A DNA stretch of 64,000 nucleotides, from assembly GCF_000799715.1 (NCBI RefSeq), contig NZ_JUHG01000011.1:1364001-1428000 (forward strand). Direction: 5' to 3'. This document shows positions 8,951 through 17,758 of the stretch, in pieces. The stretch comes from Martinezella rhizogenes (lineage in GTDB: Bacteria; Pseudomonadota; Alphaproteobacteria; Rhizobiales; Rhizobiaceae). The translations under genes and the position numbers were made by a program. The notes below the pieces were generated by a model that did not search any database, had not been told where the DNA came from, and worked only from the letters and a program-made list of their open reading frames with translations. Every line of letters starts with the position of its first letter. The stretch's first letter is position 1.

Positions 8951-8978
8951 CTCCTTACTTTACAACAATAGTAAGGAG
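8951..8978. promoter_or_regulatory. Inverted repeat upstream of antitoxin 1 (candidate operator)
   Basis: CTCCTTACT (8951-8959) and AGTAAGGAG (8970-8978) form a perfect 9-bp inverted repeat with a 10-nt spacer. On the minus strand the left arm contains the AAGGAG ribosome-binding site of the antitoxin. The element could be the VapBC operator, or fold in RNA and hide the ribosome-binding site. Confidence 0.6.
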
Positions 8979-8997
8979 CGAAGAAAAATTCAAGGAA

Positions 8998-9612
8998 TTA
9001 CCGCGCCAATTCCTTCAAACCCAGCCGGATCAGCTTGGCACTATCTGCCTCGTCTCCGGCCACCCTCATTGCGGCCGCGATGGCATTCGCGGCCTGGTCG
9101 CGGGAATAGCCGAGATTGGTGAGCGCCGAAACGGCATCGGATACCGGCGCCGAGGCAACGCCCTCGCCCAGGTCCTGCTTGAGGCCGATATTCGTCGCGT
9201 CGCCGGCAAAGGCCGGTACCTTGTTCTTCAATTCGGTGACGATGCGCATCGCCACCTTCGGGCCGACACCGGGCGCCCGCGACACGGCCGTTCGATCCTG
9301 CAGCGCGATGGCATTGGCAAGCTCCGACGGCGTCAAGGTCGACAGCAGCGCCAACGCCACCTTGGCGCCGACGCCCTGCACGGTTTGCAGAAGATTGAAC
9401 CATTCCCGCTCCAGCACCGCCATGAAGCCGAAAAGTCGGATCTGGTCCTCGCGGACATAGGTCTCGATGAAAAGGATGCAGGCCTCGCCGACGGATCCGA
9501 GCTTCGACAGGGTCCGCGCCGAACAATAAGCGACATAGCAGACGCCATGCACGTCCACGAGCGCATAGTCCTCGCCGATCTCTTCGATAGTGCCTTTCAA
9601 CTTGCCAATCAT
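8998..9612 (-). CDS. ruvA: Holliday junction binding protein RuvA
   Basis: The 204-aa protein has the RuvA domain order: an N-terminal OB fold ([26 protein letters not shown]), the tandem helix-hairpin-helix region ([20 protein letters not shown] and [24 protein letters not shown] segments near 70-130), a flexible linker, and a C-terminal RuvB-contacting domain ending near GLKELAR. It tetramerises on four-way junctions and loads RuvB. It starts 12 nt after the stop of the second vapC gene and is followed by module 1, so it is flanked by toxin-antitoxin genes on both sides. Confidence 0.96.
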   Translation of the reverse strand: MIGKLKGTIEEIGEDYALVDVHGVCYVAYCSARTLSKLGSVGEACILFIETYVREDQIRLFGFMAVLEREWFNLLQTVQGVGAKVALALLSTLTPSELANAIALQDRTAVSRAPGVGPKVAMRIVTELKNKVPAFAGDATNIGLKQDLGEGVASAPVSDAVSALTNLGYSRDQAANAIAAAMRVAGDEADSAKLIRLGLKELAR

Positions 9613-9624
9613 GAATGATGTCCG

Positions 9625-10044
9625 TCAGGGATGGGTTTCGGGAGTGATGAGGTCAAGTGAAGGAAAGTAGGAACGGTAGCGCGAGGCATCTCGCGTCAGC
9701 AGCCTGTGCCGTCGCCACTCGGCATGGGCGCCAATAAGGAAATCGGGAAGCGTCCTCTCTCTTTGACCACCAGCAAGCCGATAAAGACGATGGGCTTTGC
9801 CGGCGCGAAAAGCCGCCTCAAAAGGTATGGCTTCGCGCTTCATGTCGAGCCACGACAAAGCAACCGTCAAATCCTCCTCACTCAAAGGAGAAGCGGCCAG
9901 CTCCGACCAAACCACCGGACTTATAACGAGGTCGCCTTCGCCGATACATTGCTTCAACGATTTTGCGGACCATTGCCGATGGCTCGATGCCGGGCCGAGG
10001 ATATCGATGAAGATATTGGTATCAACGAGGGTCGACGTCGTCAC
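9625..10044 (-). CDS. VapC-type PIN-domain toxin (module 2, between ruvC and ruvA)
   Basis: The 139-aa PIN-domain protein shows Asp8 (LVDTNIFIDIL), Glu48 (VWSELAAS), Asp101 (LPDFLIGAHA) and Asp119 (LTRDASRY), the acidic set of VapC ribonucleases. It differs clearly in sequence from the module-1 toxin, so this is not a tandem duplication. The start lies 23 nt inside the antitoxin gene, implying coupled translation. ruvA starts 12 nt after its stop. Confidence 0.88.
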   Translation of the reverse strand: MTTSTLVDTNIFIDILGPASSHRQWSAKSLKQCIGEGDLVISPVVWSELAASPLSEEDLTVALSWLDMKREAIPFEAAFRAGKAHRLYRLAGGQRERTLPDFLIGAHAEWRRHRLLTRDASRYRSYFPSLDLITPETHP

Positions 10045-10285
10045 GCGGACCTCTCAGAAATTCCATAAATTCATCCGTCGTCATGCCGTCGAGGTCCATC
10101 GTACCTCTGACGCGCTCCAGCCAGTCATCGAAATCGCGAATAGCCGGATCCACCGCCTCAGCGATCTTGACGAGCATCGCCCCACTGCCAGAGGCAATAA
10201 AATCAACCTCCGAGCCCGGACCGATGCCCAACCTGTCTCGAATTTCTTTCGGGATGGTCACCTGACCTTTTTCCGTCACACGCAT
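10022..10285 (-). CDS. AbrB/MazE-type antitoxin (module 2)
   Basis: The 87-aa protein begins with the AbrB DNA-binding motif MRVTEKGQVTIPKEIRDRLGIGPGSEVDF. Its C-terminal tail (DDWLERVRGTMDLDGMTTDEFMEFLRG) is the kind that binds a PIN toxin. It overlaps the toxin gene by 23 nt and begins 55 nt after ruvC. A 7-bp inverted repeat at 10287-10307, immediately before the ATG, is a likely autoregulatory operator. The tail is unrelated to that of the module-1 antitoxin. Confidence 0.87.
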   Translation of the reverse strand: MRVTEKGQVTIPKEIRDRLGIGPGSEVDFIASGSGAMLVKIAEAVDPAIRDFDDWLERVRGTMDLDGMTTDEFMEFLRGPRDDVDPR

Positions 10286-10286
10286 G

Positions 10287-10307
10287 GTAATACCTCTTCA
10301 GTATTAC
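10287..10307. promoter_or_regulatory. Inverted repeat upstream of antitoxin 2 (candidate operator)
   Basis: GTAATAC (10287-10293) and GTATTAC (10301-10307) form a perfect 7-bp inverted repeat with a 7-nt spacer, ending next to the antitoxin start codon. Placement fits autoregulation by the AbrB-fold antitoxin and suggests an independent promoter inside the ruv operon. Confidence 0.6.
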
Positions 10308-10340
10308 TTAGCAACCAAAACAGAACAAGTCAAGAACAAA

Positions 10341-10853
10341 CTACCCCGCCAATGCCGCCTGCCGCAGCCGGTTGGCACCGCGATTGTGGGCGTGGCAGAT
10401 AGCGATGGCGAGCGCGTCGGCGGCATCGTCGCCTTTGAATTCCGCTTTCGGCATCAGGATCTTCAGCATCATATGGATCTGGCGCTTCTCGCCATGGCCG
10501 ACGCCGATGACCGCTTTCTTAACCGCATTCGGGGCATATTCGGCGACCGGCAAGCCGGCGCGCGCCGGTACCAGCATGGCAATGCCGCGTGCCTGGCCGA
10601 GCTTCAGCGTCGCCACCGCATCCTTGTTGACGAAGGTCTGCTCGACGGCGGCTTCATCCGGCTTGTAACTATGAACGACATCCGCAAGTCCGTCGTGAAG
10701 CTGGCAGAGGCGGGAGGCAAGATCCATATCGCCATCCGAGGTCACCGTTCCCGAGGCAACGAAGCGCAGGGAATTGCCGAGCGTGTCGATCACGCCCCAA
10801 CCTGTACGGCGCAGGCCCGGATCGATACCGATGATGCGAATCGTATTCTGCAT
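10341..10853 (-). CDS. ruvC: Crossover junction endodeoxyribonuclease RuvC
   Basis: RuvC resolves Holliday junctions by paired nicking. The 170-aa protein has the RNase H-like fold with Asp11 ([14 protein letters not shown]), Glu71 (AAVEQTFVN) and the C-terminal acidic pair Asp143/Asp146 ([17 protein letters not shown]). It is the first gene of the ruv transcript on this strand and diverges from the flavin monooxygenase gene. Downstream comes toxin-antitoxin module 2 rather than ruvA. Confidence 0.97.
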   Translation of the reverse strand: MQNTIRIIGIDPGLRRTGWGVIDTLGNSLRFVASGTVTSDGDMDLASRLCQLHDGLADVVHSYKPDEAAVEQTFVNKDAVATLKLGQARGIAMLVPARAGLPVAEYAPNAVKKAVIGVGHGEKRQIHMMLKILMPKAEFKGDDAADALAIAICHAHNRGANRLRQAALAG

Positions 10854-11046
10854 GGGTCAACCTATCTTTCGAGGCTGAGATGTGCCAGCAAAATGTGAAC
10901 AAAACAAAAACAGACCACAAAAGGATGCCCGTTTCCGCCGCTCTGAGAGCATGACAACGAAAATGCCGAATGGGGTTTGGAATGGCGCGTCCGCACTCCT
11001 ACATGGGAAGGATCAATCCTCCCTTTCACCACGCAGGTCTCTTGCC

Positions 11047-12045
11047 ATGGTCCCCTTTTCCATCCTCGATCTTTCGCCTGTTGCCGAAGGCAGCACTGTC
11101 AGTCAATCCTTTGAAGGCTCCAAGAGGATGGCGCAGAAGGCGGAGGAGCTTGGCTACACGCGATTCTGGCTGGCGGAGCATCACGGCATGCCCGGTGTCG
11201 CCAGCGCCGCCACGGCGGTCGTAATCGGCCATGTTGGGGCCGCAACCTCGCGCATCCGCATCGGCTCGGGCGGCGTCATGCTGCCGAACCATGCACCCTT
11301 GGTGATCGCCGAACAGTTCGGCACGCTGGAAGCCCTCTTCCCCGGTCGTGTCGATCTCGGCCTCGGCCGCGCGCCGGGCACGGATATGCGAACCGCCCAG
11401 GCGCTGCGCCGCAATCTCGACGCCGGCGCACAGAGCTTCCCCAATGACATTATCGAACTGCAACATCTGTTCAGCCCGGCCGACGAGAACCAATCGATCC
11501 TCGCCGTGCCCGGCAACGGCGCCAATATCCCGATCTGGCTGCTCGGATCCAGCCACTACAGTGCCCATCTCGCCGCCATGCTCGGCCTGCCCTATGCCTT
11601 TGCCTCGCATTTCGCGCCGGAAGCCCTGCTCGACGCCGTCGCCATCTATCGCGATCGCTTCACGCCGTCGGCAACACTCGACAAGCCCTATGTCATGGTC
11701 GGCGTCATGGGTTCGATGGCAGATACGGACGAGGAAGCGCAATATCACTTCACCTCGGCCGAGCAGCAGTTCGTCAATCTGCGCCGCAATGTCCGCGGCC
11801 CCTTCCCGCGTCCGCGCAAGGACATGAACGATTTCTGGACGCCGATGGAAAAGCTGAATGTCGAGCACACGCTGCGCTACGCCGTCGTCGGCTCGCCCAC
11901 GACTGCCGAGGCCAAGCTTTCGCAATTCATCAAGGATACGGAAGCCGACGAGGTCATCATTTCGATGCCGGTCCACGACATCGAGGCGCGGCTCAAATCG
12001 GTGGAGCTATTCGCCACGCTACCGAGTTTTCAGAAGACGCTATAA
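11047..12045 (+). CDS. YhbW-like LLM-class flavin-dependent oxidoreductase
   Basis: The 332-aa protein is a luciferase-like (LLM) flavoprotein close in layout to E. coli Yhb[56 protein letters not shown] and [16 protein letters not shown] all lie in the first 120 residues. Such enzymes use reduced FMN or F420 and O2; the substrate is unknown. ATG 11047 begins exactly at the conserved start; longer in-frame starts (10882, 10951) add unrelated residues. It lies between ruvC and yebC and ends at a strong terminator. Confidence 0.87.
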   Translation: MVPFSILDLSPVAEGSTVSQSFEGSKRMAQKAEELGYTRFWLAEHHGMPGVASAATAVVIGHVGAATSRIRIGSGGVMLPNHAPLVIAEQFGTLEALFPGRVDLGLGRAPGTDMRTAQALRRNLDAGAQSFPNDIIELQHLFSPADENQSILAVPGNGANIPIWLLGSSHYSAHLAAMLGLPYAFASHFAPEALLDAVAIYRDRFTPSATLDKPYVMVGVMGSMADTDEEAQYHFTSAEQQFVNLRRNVRGPFPRPRKDMNDFWTPMEKLNVEHTLRYAVVGSPTTAEAKLSQFIKDTEADEVIISMPVHDIEARLKSVELFATLPSFQKTL

Positions 12046-12049
12046 AATC

Positions 12050-12087
12050 AAAAAAGCCGGTCGCATTGCCGCGGCCGGCTTTTTTTC
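12050..12087. terminator. Bidirectional terminator between the LLM gene and yebC
   Basis: AAAAAGCCGG pairs with CCGGCTTTTT across a GC-rich loop, with A runs on the left and T runs on the right. It would terminate both converging genes. Confidence 0.9.
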
Positions 12088-12102
12088 AAATGGTCGCACA
12101 AC

Positions 12103-12849
12103 TCAAGCAGAAAGCTTGGCCATGACCTCTTCGGAGACTTCGAAGTTCGAATAGACGTTCTGCACGTCGTCGTCGTCTTCCAGGCTGTCGATGAGCCGCA
12201 TCAGCGACTGCGCCTTTTCTTCGTCGACCGGCACGTTGTTCTGGGCGCGCCAGATCGCCTTGACGGTTTCGGCTTCGCCGAGCGTCGCTTCCAGCGCCTT
12301 GGCGACTTCGTTCATCGCCTCGAAGCCGCAGAAGATGGTGTGGCCGTCTTCGTCGCTCTCGACGTCGTCGGCGCCGGCTTCGATTACTGCTTCCATCACC
12401 TTGTCGGCATCGCCGACTGTCGGCTTGTAGGTGATCTCGCCGACATGGTCGAACGAGAAGGAGACGGAGCCGGTTTCGCCGAGCGCACCGCCAGCCTTGG
12501 TGAAGATCGAACGAACATTTGAAGCCGTGCGGTTGCGGTTGTCGGTCAGAGCCTCGACGATGATCGCCGTGCCGCCAGGGCCATAGCCCTCGTAGCGGAC
12601 CGCATCGTAGTTTTCCCCGTCACTGCCGGCCGCCTTCTTGATGGCGCGGTCGATATTGTCCTTCGGCATCGACTGGGCCTTGGCGTTCTGGATCGCCAGA
12701 CGCAGACTTGCGTTCATCGTCGGGTCGGGCAAACCCGCCTTGGCGGCGACGGTGATTTCACGCGCCAGTTTCGAGAACATTTTCGAACGCACCGAGTCCT
12801 GACGACCCTTGCGGTGCATGATGTTTTTAAACTGTGAATGGCCAGCCAT
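12103..12849 (-). CDS. yebC: YebC/PmpR-family transcriptional or translational regulator
   Basis: The 248-aa protein begins [32 protein letters not shown], the hallmark of the YebC family, and contains the [23 protein letters not shown] segment. Members bind DNA in some bacteria (PmpR), and some are reported to help ribosomes through proline stretches. The start at 12849 is chosen at the conserved MAGHSQ. yebC upstream of ruvCAB is a common order; here a divergently placed monooxygenase gene separates them. Confidence 0.94.
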   Translation of the reverse strand: MAGHSQFKNIMHRKGRQDSVRSKMFSKLAREITVAAKAGLPDPTMNASLRLAIQNAKAQSMPKDNIDRAIKKAAGSDGENYDAVRYEGYGPGGTAIIVEALTDNRNRTASNVRSIFTKAGGALGETGSVSFSFDHVGEITYKPTVGDADKVMEAVIEAGADDVESDEDGHTIFCGFEAMNEVAKALEATLGEAETVKAIWRAQNNVPVDEEKAQSLMRLIDSLEDDDDVQNVYSNFEVSEEVMAKLSA

Positions 12850-12995
12850 GGCACCCCTGTTCACGTCTTTTGTTGGGAATGGGCCGCCTTATAAGAGCGA
12901 AGCGGCTTTCATTCAAGCAAAAAGCCCGTAAGGACGGCTCGCTTCGCTGTGATCCTTTGCAAGCATGCTTTGATGGAGAAGCCATGCTGATCGGC

Positions 12996-13838
12996 TCAGA
13001 GCCCCTTCAGCACATAGATCAGCGGCTTGCGCGGCAGCGTCTTCAACGACACGGTGGTCGTCGCGCCCGGCGCGTAGCCGACGTCGAATTCAGGACCGAA
13101 GAGAGCCAGGAACTGATCGACCGGCGGTCCCCAGCGATGCATCGGCAGGATCAGCGAGGAACGCAGCCGCTTCACCACGCGGCTCATGCTGTCCGCGCCC
13201 ATGGTCAGGCCGCCATCGACCGGAACCATGACAACATCGAGCCGGCCAATCTCGGCATATTGCTTATCGTTGAGCTCGAAATGCAGGTGCCCGAGATGGC
13301 CGATGCAGAGGCCCGCTACCTCGAAGATGAAGATGGAATTGCCGTTGGGCTCCATACCACCGGACCAGGAGCGAATATCGGTGACGACGTTGCGGATCAG
13401 CGTATCGCCGACAGTCAGGTGAACCTTTGCCGGCTCGCCGGGCGTATCGCTCCAGCCATGCAGCACATATTGGATCGCCGGGTCCGGGGTCAGCGTGTAG
13501 TGCGTCGGATGCGCCTTGTTCATGGTGACGACGGTCGGCGGATAGGGCGGCGGATAGGTGCCGCTGAAATCCGTCGCGATCGATACGCCGCCGGGCGTTT
13601 CGATGAAGAAAGTCGCATGACCGAGGAAGGTGATCTTCACATCACCATTGACGGGATCCTTGGCAAGCGTCGGGCCGGGACCGGAAAAGCTCGCGAACGT
13701 CGCCTTCGGCAAAGACTGCGCGATCGCCTGGCATTGGCTGGGTTGAGGGCGGGAAGGTTTTTCCTGGGCGTCCGCGACATGCCCACCCGCCAAGGCGAGC
13801 AGGAAGAACACGGCGAAGACAGGAAATCGCACCATCAT
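12996..13838 (-). CDS. Secreted metallo-beta-lactamase-fold hydrolase (UlaG-like)
   Basis: The 280-aa protein has a signal peptide (hydrophobic residues about 5-22, cleavage likely after VADA). A metallo-beta-lactamase-type fold follows: ITFLGHATFFIETPGGVSIATDFSG near 68-92 and VVMVPVDGG plus LILPMHRWG later. The HxHxDH motif is not classical; HPTHYT may supply ligands, as in UlaG/lactonase-like members. It should act in the periplasm on an unknown substrate. Start is ATG 13838 or 13835 after GAGGGGGTGG. It lies downstream of the YmdB and cyclo-ligase genes. Confidence 0.75.
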   Translation of the reverse strand: MMVRFPVFAVFFLLALAGGHVADAQEKPSRPQPSQCQAIAQSLPKATFASFSGPGPTLAKDPVNGDVKITFLGHATFFIETPGGVSIATDFSGTYPPPYPPTVVTMNKAHPTHYTLTPDPAIQYVLHGWSDTPGEPAKVHLTVGDTLIRNVVTDIRSWSGGMEPNGNSIFIFEVAGLCIGHLGHLHFELNDKQYAEIGRLDVVMVPVDGGLTMGADSMSRVVKRLRSSLILPMHRWGPPVDQFLALFGPEFDVGYAPGATTTVSLKTLPRKPLIYVLKGL

Positions 13839-13965
13839 GCCACCCCCTCAAGCCTTACGGAAGCGGAGAGGATGCGGCACGGTTGGAGACAGGTCCAGCG
13901 GCAATCGGATCGAGATTGCTCACAATCGCGTCATTGCTGCCAGACGATGGATAATTGGGCAGTCG

Positions 13966-14790
13966 TTACCGCCAGAACTCCGGAATGGTCTCGGCCAGAC
14001 GCGGCCCGAGCCGCAGCGGCGCAATCTTTTCCGCAAGCCCGGTCGCATCCGAAATCTCCACGCCGACGCCGCAGATGGTTGCCGGGCCAGAGGCGGCCTC
14101 GAAACGGCCCTTCGGCATCTTCGAGATGAAGCGGTTGAGCGGCTCTTCCTTCTCCATGCCGAGCGACGAATCGTAGTCGCCGCACATGCCGGCATCCGAC
14201 ATATAGGCGGTGCCGCCGTTCAGGATCTGTGCATCGGCGGTCGGCACATGCGTGTGCGTGCCGACGACAAAGCTGGCGCGGCCATCGACGAAATGGCCGA
14301 AGCACTGCTTCTCGCTGGTCGCCTCGGCATGGAAATCGAAGACGATGGCATCGGCCTGTTCCTTCAGCGGGCAGGCATCGAGGATAGCTTCCGCTGACTT
14401 GAACGGATCGTCCAGCTCCGGATGCATGAAGACGCGGCCCATGATGTTGGCAACAAGCACACGGGCACCGTTACGAGCATAATAGATGCTCGAACCACGA
14501 CCGGGCGTGCCGGCCGGATAGTTGGCCGGACGCAAGAACTGGTCGTGGCGCTCGCAGAACACCACCGCTTCCTTCTGGTCCCAGACGTGATTACCTGTGG
14601 TCACCACATCGGCGCCAGCATTGATGGTTTCGAGGAAAATATCCTCGGTGATGCCGAAGCCGCCGGCGGCGTTCTCGCCATTGACGATGACGAAGTCGAG
14701 CTTCAGATCGGAAACCAGGCCCGGCAGGCGATCCCATACCGCAACGCGTCCGGTCTTTCCGACCATGTCACCCAAAAAAAGCAGCCGCAT
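13966..14790 (-). CDS. YmdB-family metallophosphoesterase (TIGR00282)
   Basis: The 274-aa protein matches the YmdB family: Asp8 (FLGDMVG), Glu39-Asn40 (VNGENAAGGFG), Asn67-His68 (TTGNHVWDQ), and histidines in FDFHAE and VGTHTHVPTAD form the di-metal site. YmdB of Bacillus has 2',3'-cyclic-nucleotide phosphodiesterase activity. The stop of the cyclo-ligase gene is 2 nt upstream of this start, so the two form an operon. Confidence 0.9.
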   Translation of the reverse strand: MRLLFLGDMVGKTGRVAVWDRLPGLVSDLKLDFVIVNGENAAGGFGITEDIFLETINAGADVVTTGNHVWDQKEAVVFCERHDQFLRPANYPAGTPGRGSSIYYARNGARVLVANIMGRVFMHPELDDPFKSAEAILDACPLKEQADAIVFDFHAEATSEKQCFGHFVDGRASFVVGTHTHVPTADAQILNGGTAYMSDAGMCGDYDSSLGMEKEEPLNRFISKMPKGRFEAASGPATICGVGVEISDATGLAEKIAPLRLGPRLAETIPEFWR

Positions 14791-14792
14791 TC

Positions 14793-15380
14793 CTATTCAA
14801 TCTCCACGGAAACAAAATTGAGTCCGCTCTCGGTCAAAATCGCGTCCAGACGGACATCATGCGGCTCAGCGGGTACTGATGGCACTTCCTGGCAGTCGAA
14901 TGCAATGCCGATCAGGTGCGGATTCAACCCTTTTTGATGCAAACGATCGATGGCGCGGTCGTAATGGCCGGCGCCGTAGCCGATACGATGACCGGTGCCG
15001 TCAAAAGCCGAAAGCGGCACCAGCATGACTTCGGGGTCCAGAACCGCAGCCTCCGGCCCCGGCCCCGCCGTGCCGAAACCGGTAGGGACCAGCGGCGCAC
15101 CGGGCACGAGCTCGCGAAAGACGATGGTGAGCTTGTCGAGGATGACCGGCACGCAGAGCCGCGCGCCCCTTTCCCGTAACCGCGCCATCAGCGGCCGAAT
15201 ATCGGCCTCCGACCGGATCGGCAGGAAGCCGGATACGATCGCCCCCGGCTCGACCTCGATCGCGTCGCCAGCATGGACAAGCATCGCCAGCCCTTTCTCG
15301 ATGCGCTCATCCGGCGGAATCGCGTCGCGCGCCGCCAGGCGCTCGTTGCGATATCGGGCTTTCAGCTCTTTGGGGGTCAT
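14793..15380 (-). CDS. 5-formyltetrahydrofolate cyclo-ligase
   Basis: The enzyme uses ATP to convert 5-formyl-THF to 5,10-methenyl-THF, recycling the inhibitory folate. The 195-aa protein shows the N-terminal KARYRNERLAARDAI helix and the conserved GTGHRIGYGAGHYDRAI nucleotide/substrate loop (about 129-145), then GIAFDCQEV. In many proteobacteria this gene lies directly after zapA and 6S RNA; here those two are about 9 kb away (24.2-24.8 kb), with an accessory block between. Confidence 0.92.
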   Translation of the reverse strand: MTPKELKARYRNERLAARDAIPPDERIEKGLAMLVHAGDAIEVEPGAIVSGFLPIRSEADIRPLMARLRERGARLCVPVILDKLTIVFRELVPGAPLVPTGFGTAGPGPEAAVLDPEVMLVPLSAFDGTGHRIGYGAGHYDRAIDRLHQKGLNPHLIGIAFDCQEVPSVPAEPHDVRLDAILTESGLNFVSVEIE

Positions 15381-15483
15381 CAGGCTTTCACGAATTGAAA
15401 CAATGTCGGGAAAACATAATGAGCCGGCGGCCTAATGCAATGCACGAAAGCGACACGACGGATCGTATGATGGTCGACGGACA

Positions 15484-16161
15484 TCAAGCAGCCTTGCGTA
15501 CCACCGACATCCGGCCATTTCCGTCGATATGGGCCCGAACATTCTTATAATTCGGCAACGTCGGATGAGCGGTCTCGAGCGGATGAGAATGCGTCGCCGT
15601 AATCACCACGACATCGGCGCCAGCGGCCTCGCCCGCCTTGATGCCGGCCATGACGTCTTCGAAAACCAGGCAATCGGATGGCCGCAACCCGAGGCGCTCG
15701 GCACCGAGGATGTAGCATTGCGGATCGGGCTTGCCGACCTTGACGTCTTCGGCCGTCACCATGAAACGCGGCACCGGAATGCCGGCGGCGGCAAGCCGTG
15801 CATGGGCGAGCCGAAGCGGCGAAGAAGTAACGATCGCCCAGCGCTCTGGCGGCAGCGAGGCCAGGAATTCGATGGCGCCGGGCAGCGGCACGACGCCTTC
15901 CAGATCAGTAATTTCCGCCTCCATGATCAATGCCGATTCCGCGACCGGATCGACGCCCGGCAGGTTCAGCTTGCCGATCGTGTCGATGCCACGCGCGCCA
16001 TGCATGGTCGGCATGAATTTCTCGACATCCAGCCCCTTGCCCCGCGCCCAATCGCCCCAGACACGCTCGGCGGCGGCGATCGAGTTGATGATCGTGCCAT
16101 CCATGTCAAACAGGAAACCGGAATAGCTTTTATCGAAGACGGAAGTCGATACGGCGGACAA
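15484..16161 (-). CDS. HAD-superfamily phosphatase
   Basis: The 225-aa protein is a HAD hydrolase of the beta-phosphoglucomutase/sugar-phosphatase type. Motif I is FDMDGT (nucleophile Asp19, Asp21), motif II VTSSPL, motif III KPDPQCY with the preceding Lys, and motif IV FEDVMAGIKAG. A helical cap (about 30-90) follows motif I. The substrate is likely a small sugar phosphate but cannot be named. It ends next to the cyclo-ligase gene and begins the accessory block. Confidence 0.88.
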   Translation of the reverse strand: MSAVSTSVFDKSYSGFLFDMDGTIINSIAAAERVWGDWARGKGLDVEKFMPTMHGARGIDTIGKLNLPGVDPVAESALIMEAEITDLEGVVPLPGAIEFLASLPPERWAIVTSSPLRLAHARLAAAGIPVPRFMVTAEDVKVGKPDPQCYILGAERLGLRPSDCLVFEDVMAGIKAGEAAGADVVVITATHSHPLETAHPTLPNYKNVRAHIDGNGRMSVVRKAA

Positions 16162-16360
16162 GGTTCAGTCCCTCTCGGTTGGCGGGGTCGGTCATGGCGA
16201 ACCGGGATCGACTCGCAATGTCTCTCTTCCGACTACCGGCAGCGGCGCCAGGAAGCAAATGAATGCTGGGCAGCAGACGCGGAAAACGCCGCCATGCCGC
16301 ATGGGGCTGGATAGCTGGCGAAGCATGCGCGGCGGACCAAGCCGCCGCGCGATCGCTGCA

Positions 16361-17758
16361 TCACTCGCCGAGCCTGCTCTTCAGGCCGTTGATGATATGA
16401 TTGGCCAGCGTCTGGTAATCGTCGTCGAAATGATGGCCGCCATCCATGGCGATGACTTCGGCACCGGTACCAGTCAAGACCGGGCAGGCGACATCCTCGT
16501 CATCGTCCTTGCCGTAGATGCATTGCACCATCTTCGGATTGATCGATTTGAGGTCATTGGTGGGATCGCCGCCCTTGCCTGCGCTTGTGGCGCCCAGCCA
16601 GCCCATGACCGAGATCACGTAGTCGACCTTGCGCGATAGCGACAGCAGCGACATCTGCACGATCTTGTCCTTGTCGGCTTGCTTCAGACGATTATAGCTT
16701 GCCGGCAGCACGTCGGCACCGAAGGAATAGCCGACCAGCACCACATGCTTCACCTTGAAGCGCTTGGTGTAGTACTGGATCATCCGGCCGAGATCGTCGG
16801 CGGTCTGCTGCGGATCGCGCTCCGTCCAGAAATAATGCAGCGTATCGACGCCGACGACGGGAATACCCTGGTCCTGCAGATAGCTGCCGACTTCCTTGTC
16901 GATATCGCGCCAGCCGCCATCGCCGGAATAGACGATCGCCAGGGTGTCTTCCGTCGGCTTGGTGTCCATGACGTCGACAGGCAGGCCGAGCGGCGATTTT
17001 TCGCTGTCGATCGTCTTCATCAGATCCGCCAACCCGGTGCTGAGTGCGGCATAGGTATCGTCATCGTCGGAATCGGTCACCTGGACATCGGGATGATCCT
17101 TCTGGATCTCCTCGACATGGTCGCGTCCGTCCTTGGGAGCGTTTGACGTGAATGTCGCCACGATCGGGTTCGGCAGCGCGCCTTCCTGAAGACCGAAGGA
17201 CACCATGTCGCCATCGCTCTTCTTTTCGGCGGGCGTGCAAAGCTCCTGCTTCAGCGCAATGCCGGACGTCGGATCGACGGCGAGCGTGCCGGCGACGGTG
17301 GCATCCGGGGTTTGCGCGGCAATCGTCAACGCCATGGCGCCGCCCGCGCCGACACCGGCGATGATCGGCAGCTGATAGGTGCTGTCGGCGAAGGAGCGCT
17401 GCACTTGCTGGCTGAGCGATTCCAGATCCGAGACCATGTAGATGCAGCCGTCATTCTGGCTGACGTCGTATTTGTTGAGCGACGCCAGGAAGGACGGATA
17501 ATCGATGCCGATGACCAGAGTGCCGTTAGCGACAAGCTTGTCGGCGACACCCTTTTCCTTGTCGCCCCAGCCGCCAACGTCGGAGATCAGAATGACCTCG
17601 CTCGTCACCTTGCCCTGTGGGCGCAGGATATGCGGCGGGGAAATCATGCCGAGGTCGTATTTGGTATCGTCCTCGTCCGCCCGCGCCGCGCCGGATATCA
17701 GAAGACCTGCGGTGAGCAGCAATGCGGAAGCCAGGGATGTTGCGTATTTCAAGATCAT
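16361..17758 (-). CDS. acvB: AcvB/AtvA (VirJ-like) periplasmic lysyl-phosphatidylglycerol hydrolase
   Basis: The 465-aa protein has a signal peptide (residues 1-27, ending ARA-DE) and two alpha/beta-hydrolase-like halves. The C-terminal half carries the nucleophile elbow GYSFGADVLP (Ser345) and a late His in DGGHHFDDDY. In Agrobacterium, AcvB is a virulence and acid-tolerance protein reported to hydrolyse lysyl-phosphatidylglycerol; in Rhizobium tropici the orthologue is AtvA, encoded after lpiA. Here its start overlaps the lpiA stop by 4 nt (ATGA), the same operon. It would limit or recycle the lipid made by LpiA. Confidence 0.9.
   Translation of the reverse strand: MILKYATSLASALLLTAGLLISGAARADEDDTKYDLGMISPPHILRPQGKVTSEVILISDVGGWGDKEKGVADKLVANGTLVIGIDYPSFLASLNKYDVSQNDGCIYMVSDLESLSQQVQRSFADSTYQLPIIAGVGAGGAMALTIAAQTPDATVAGTLAVDPTSGIALKQELCTPAEKKSDGDMVSFGLQEGALPNPIVATFTSNAPKDGRDHVEEIQKDHPDVQVTDSDDDDTYAALSTGLADLMKTIDSEKSPLGLPVDVMDTKPTEDTLAIVYSGDGGWRDIDKEVGSYLQDQGIPVVGVDTLHYFWTERDPQQTADDLGRMIQYYTKRFKVKHVVLVGYSFGADVLPASYNRLKQADKDKIVQMSLLSLSRKVDYVISVMGWLGATSAGKGGDPTNDLKSINPKMVQCIYGKDDDEDVACPVLTGTGAEVIAMDGGHHFDDDYQTLANHIINGLKSRLGE

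Noticed and set aside
12834..14129. Long plus-strand open frame antisense to the metallo-beta-lactamase-fold gene
   Set aside because: Arginine-rich, no recognisable domain, opposite a gene with signal peptide and family motifs; a coding shadow.
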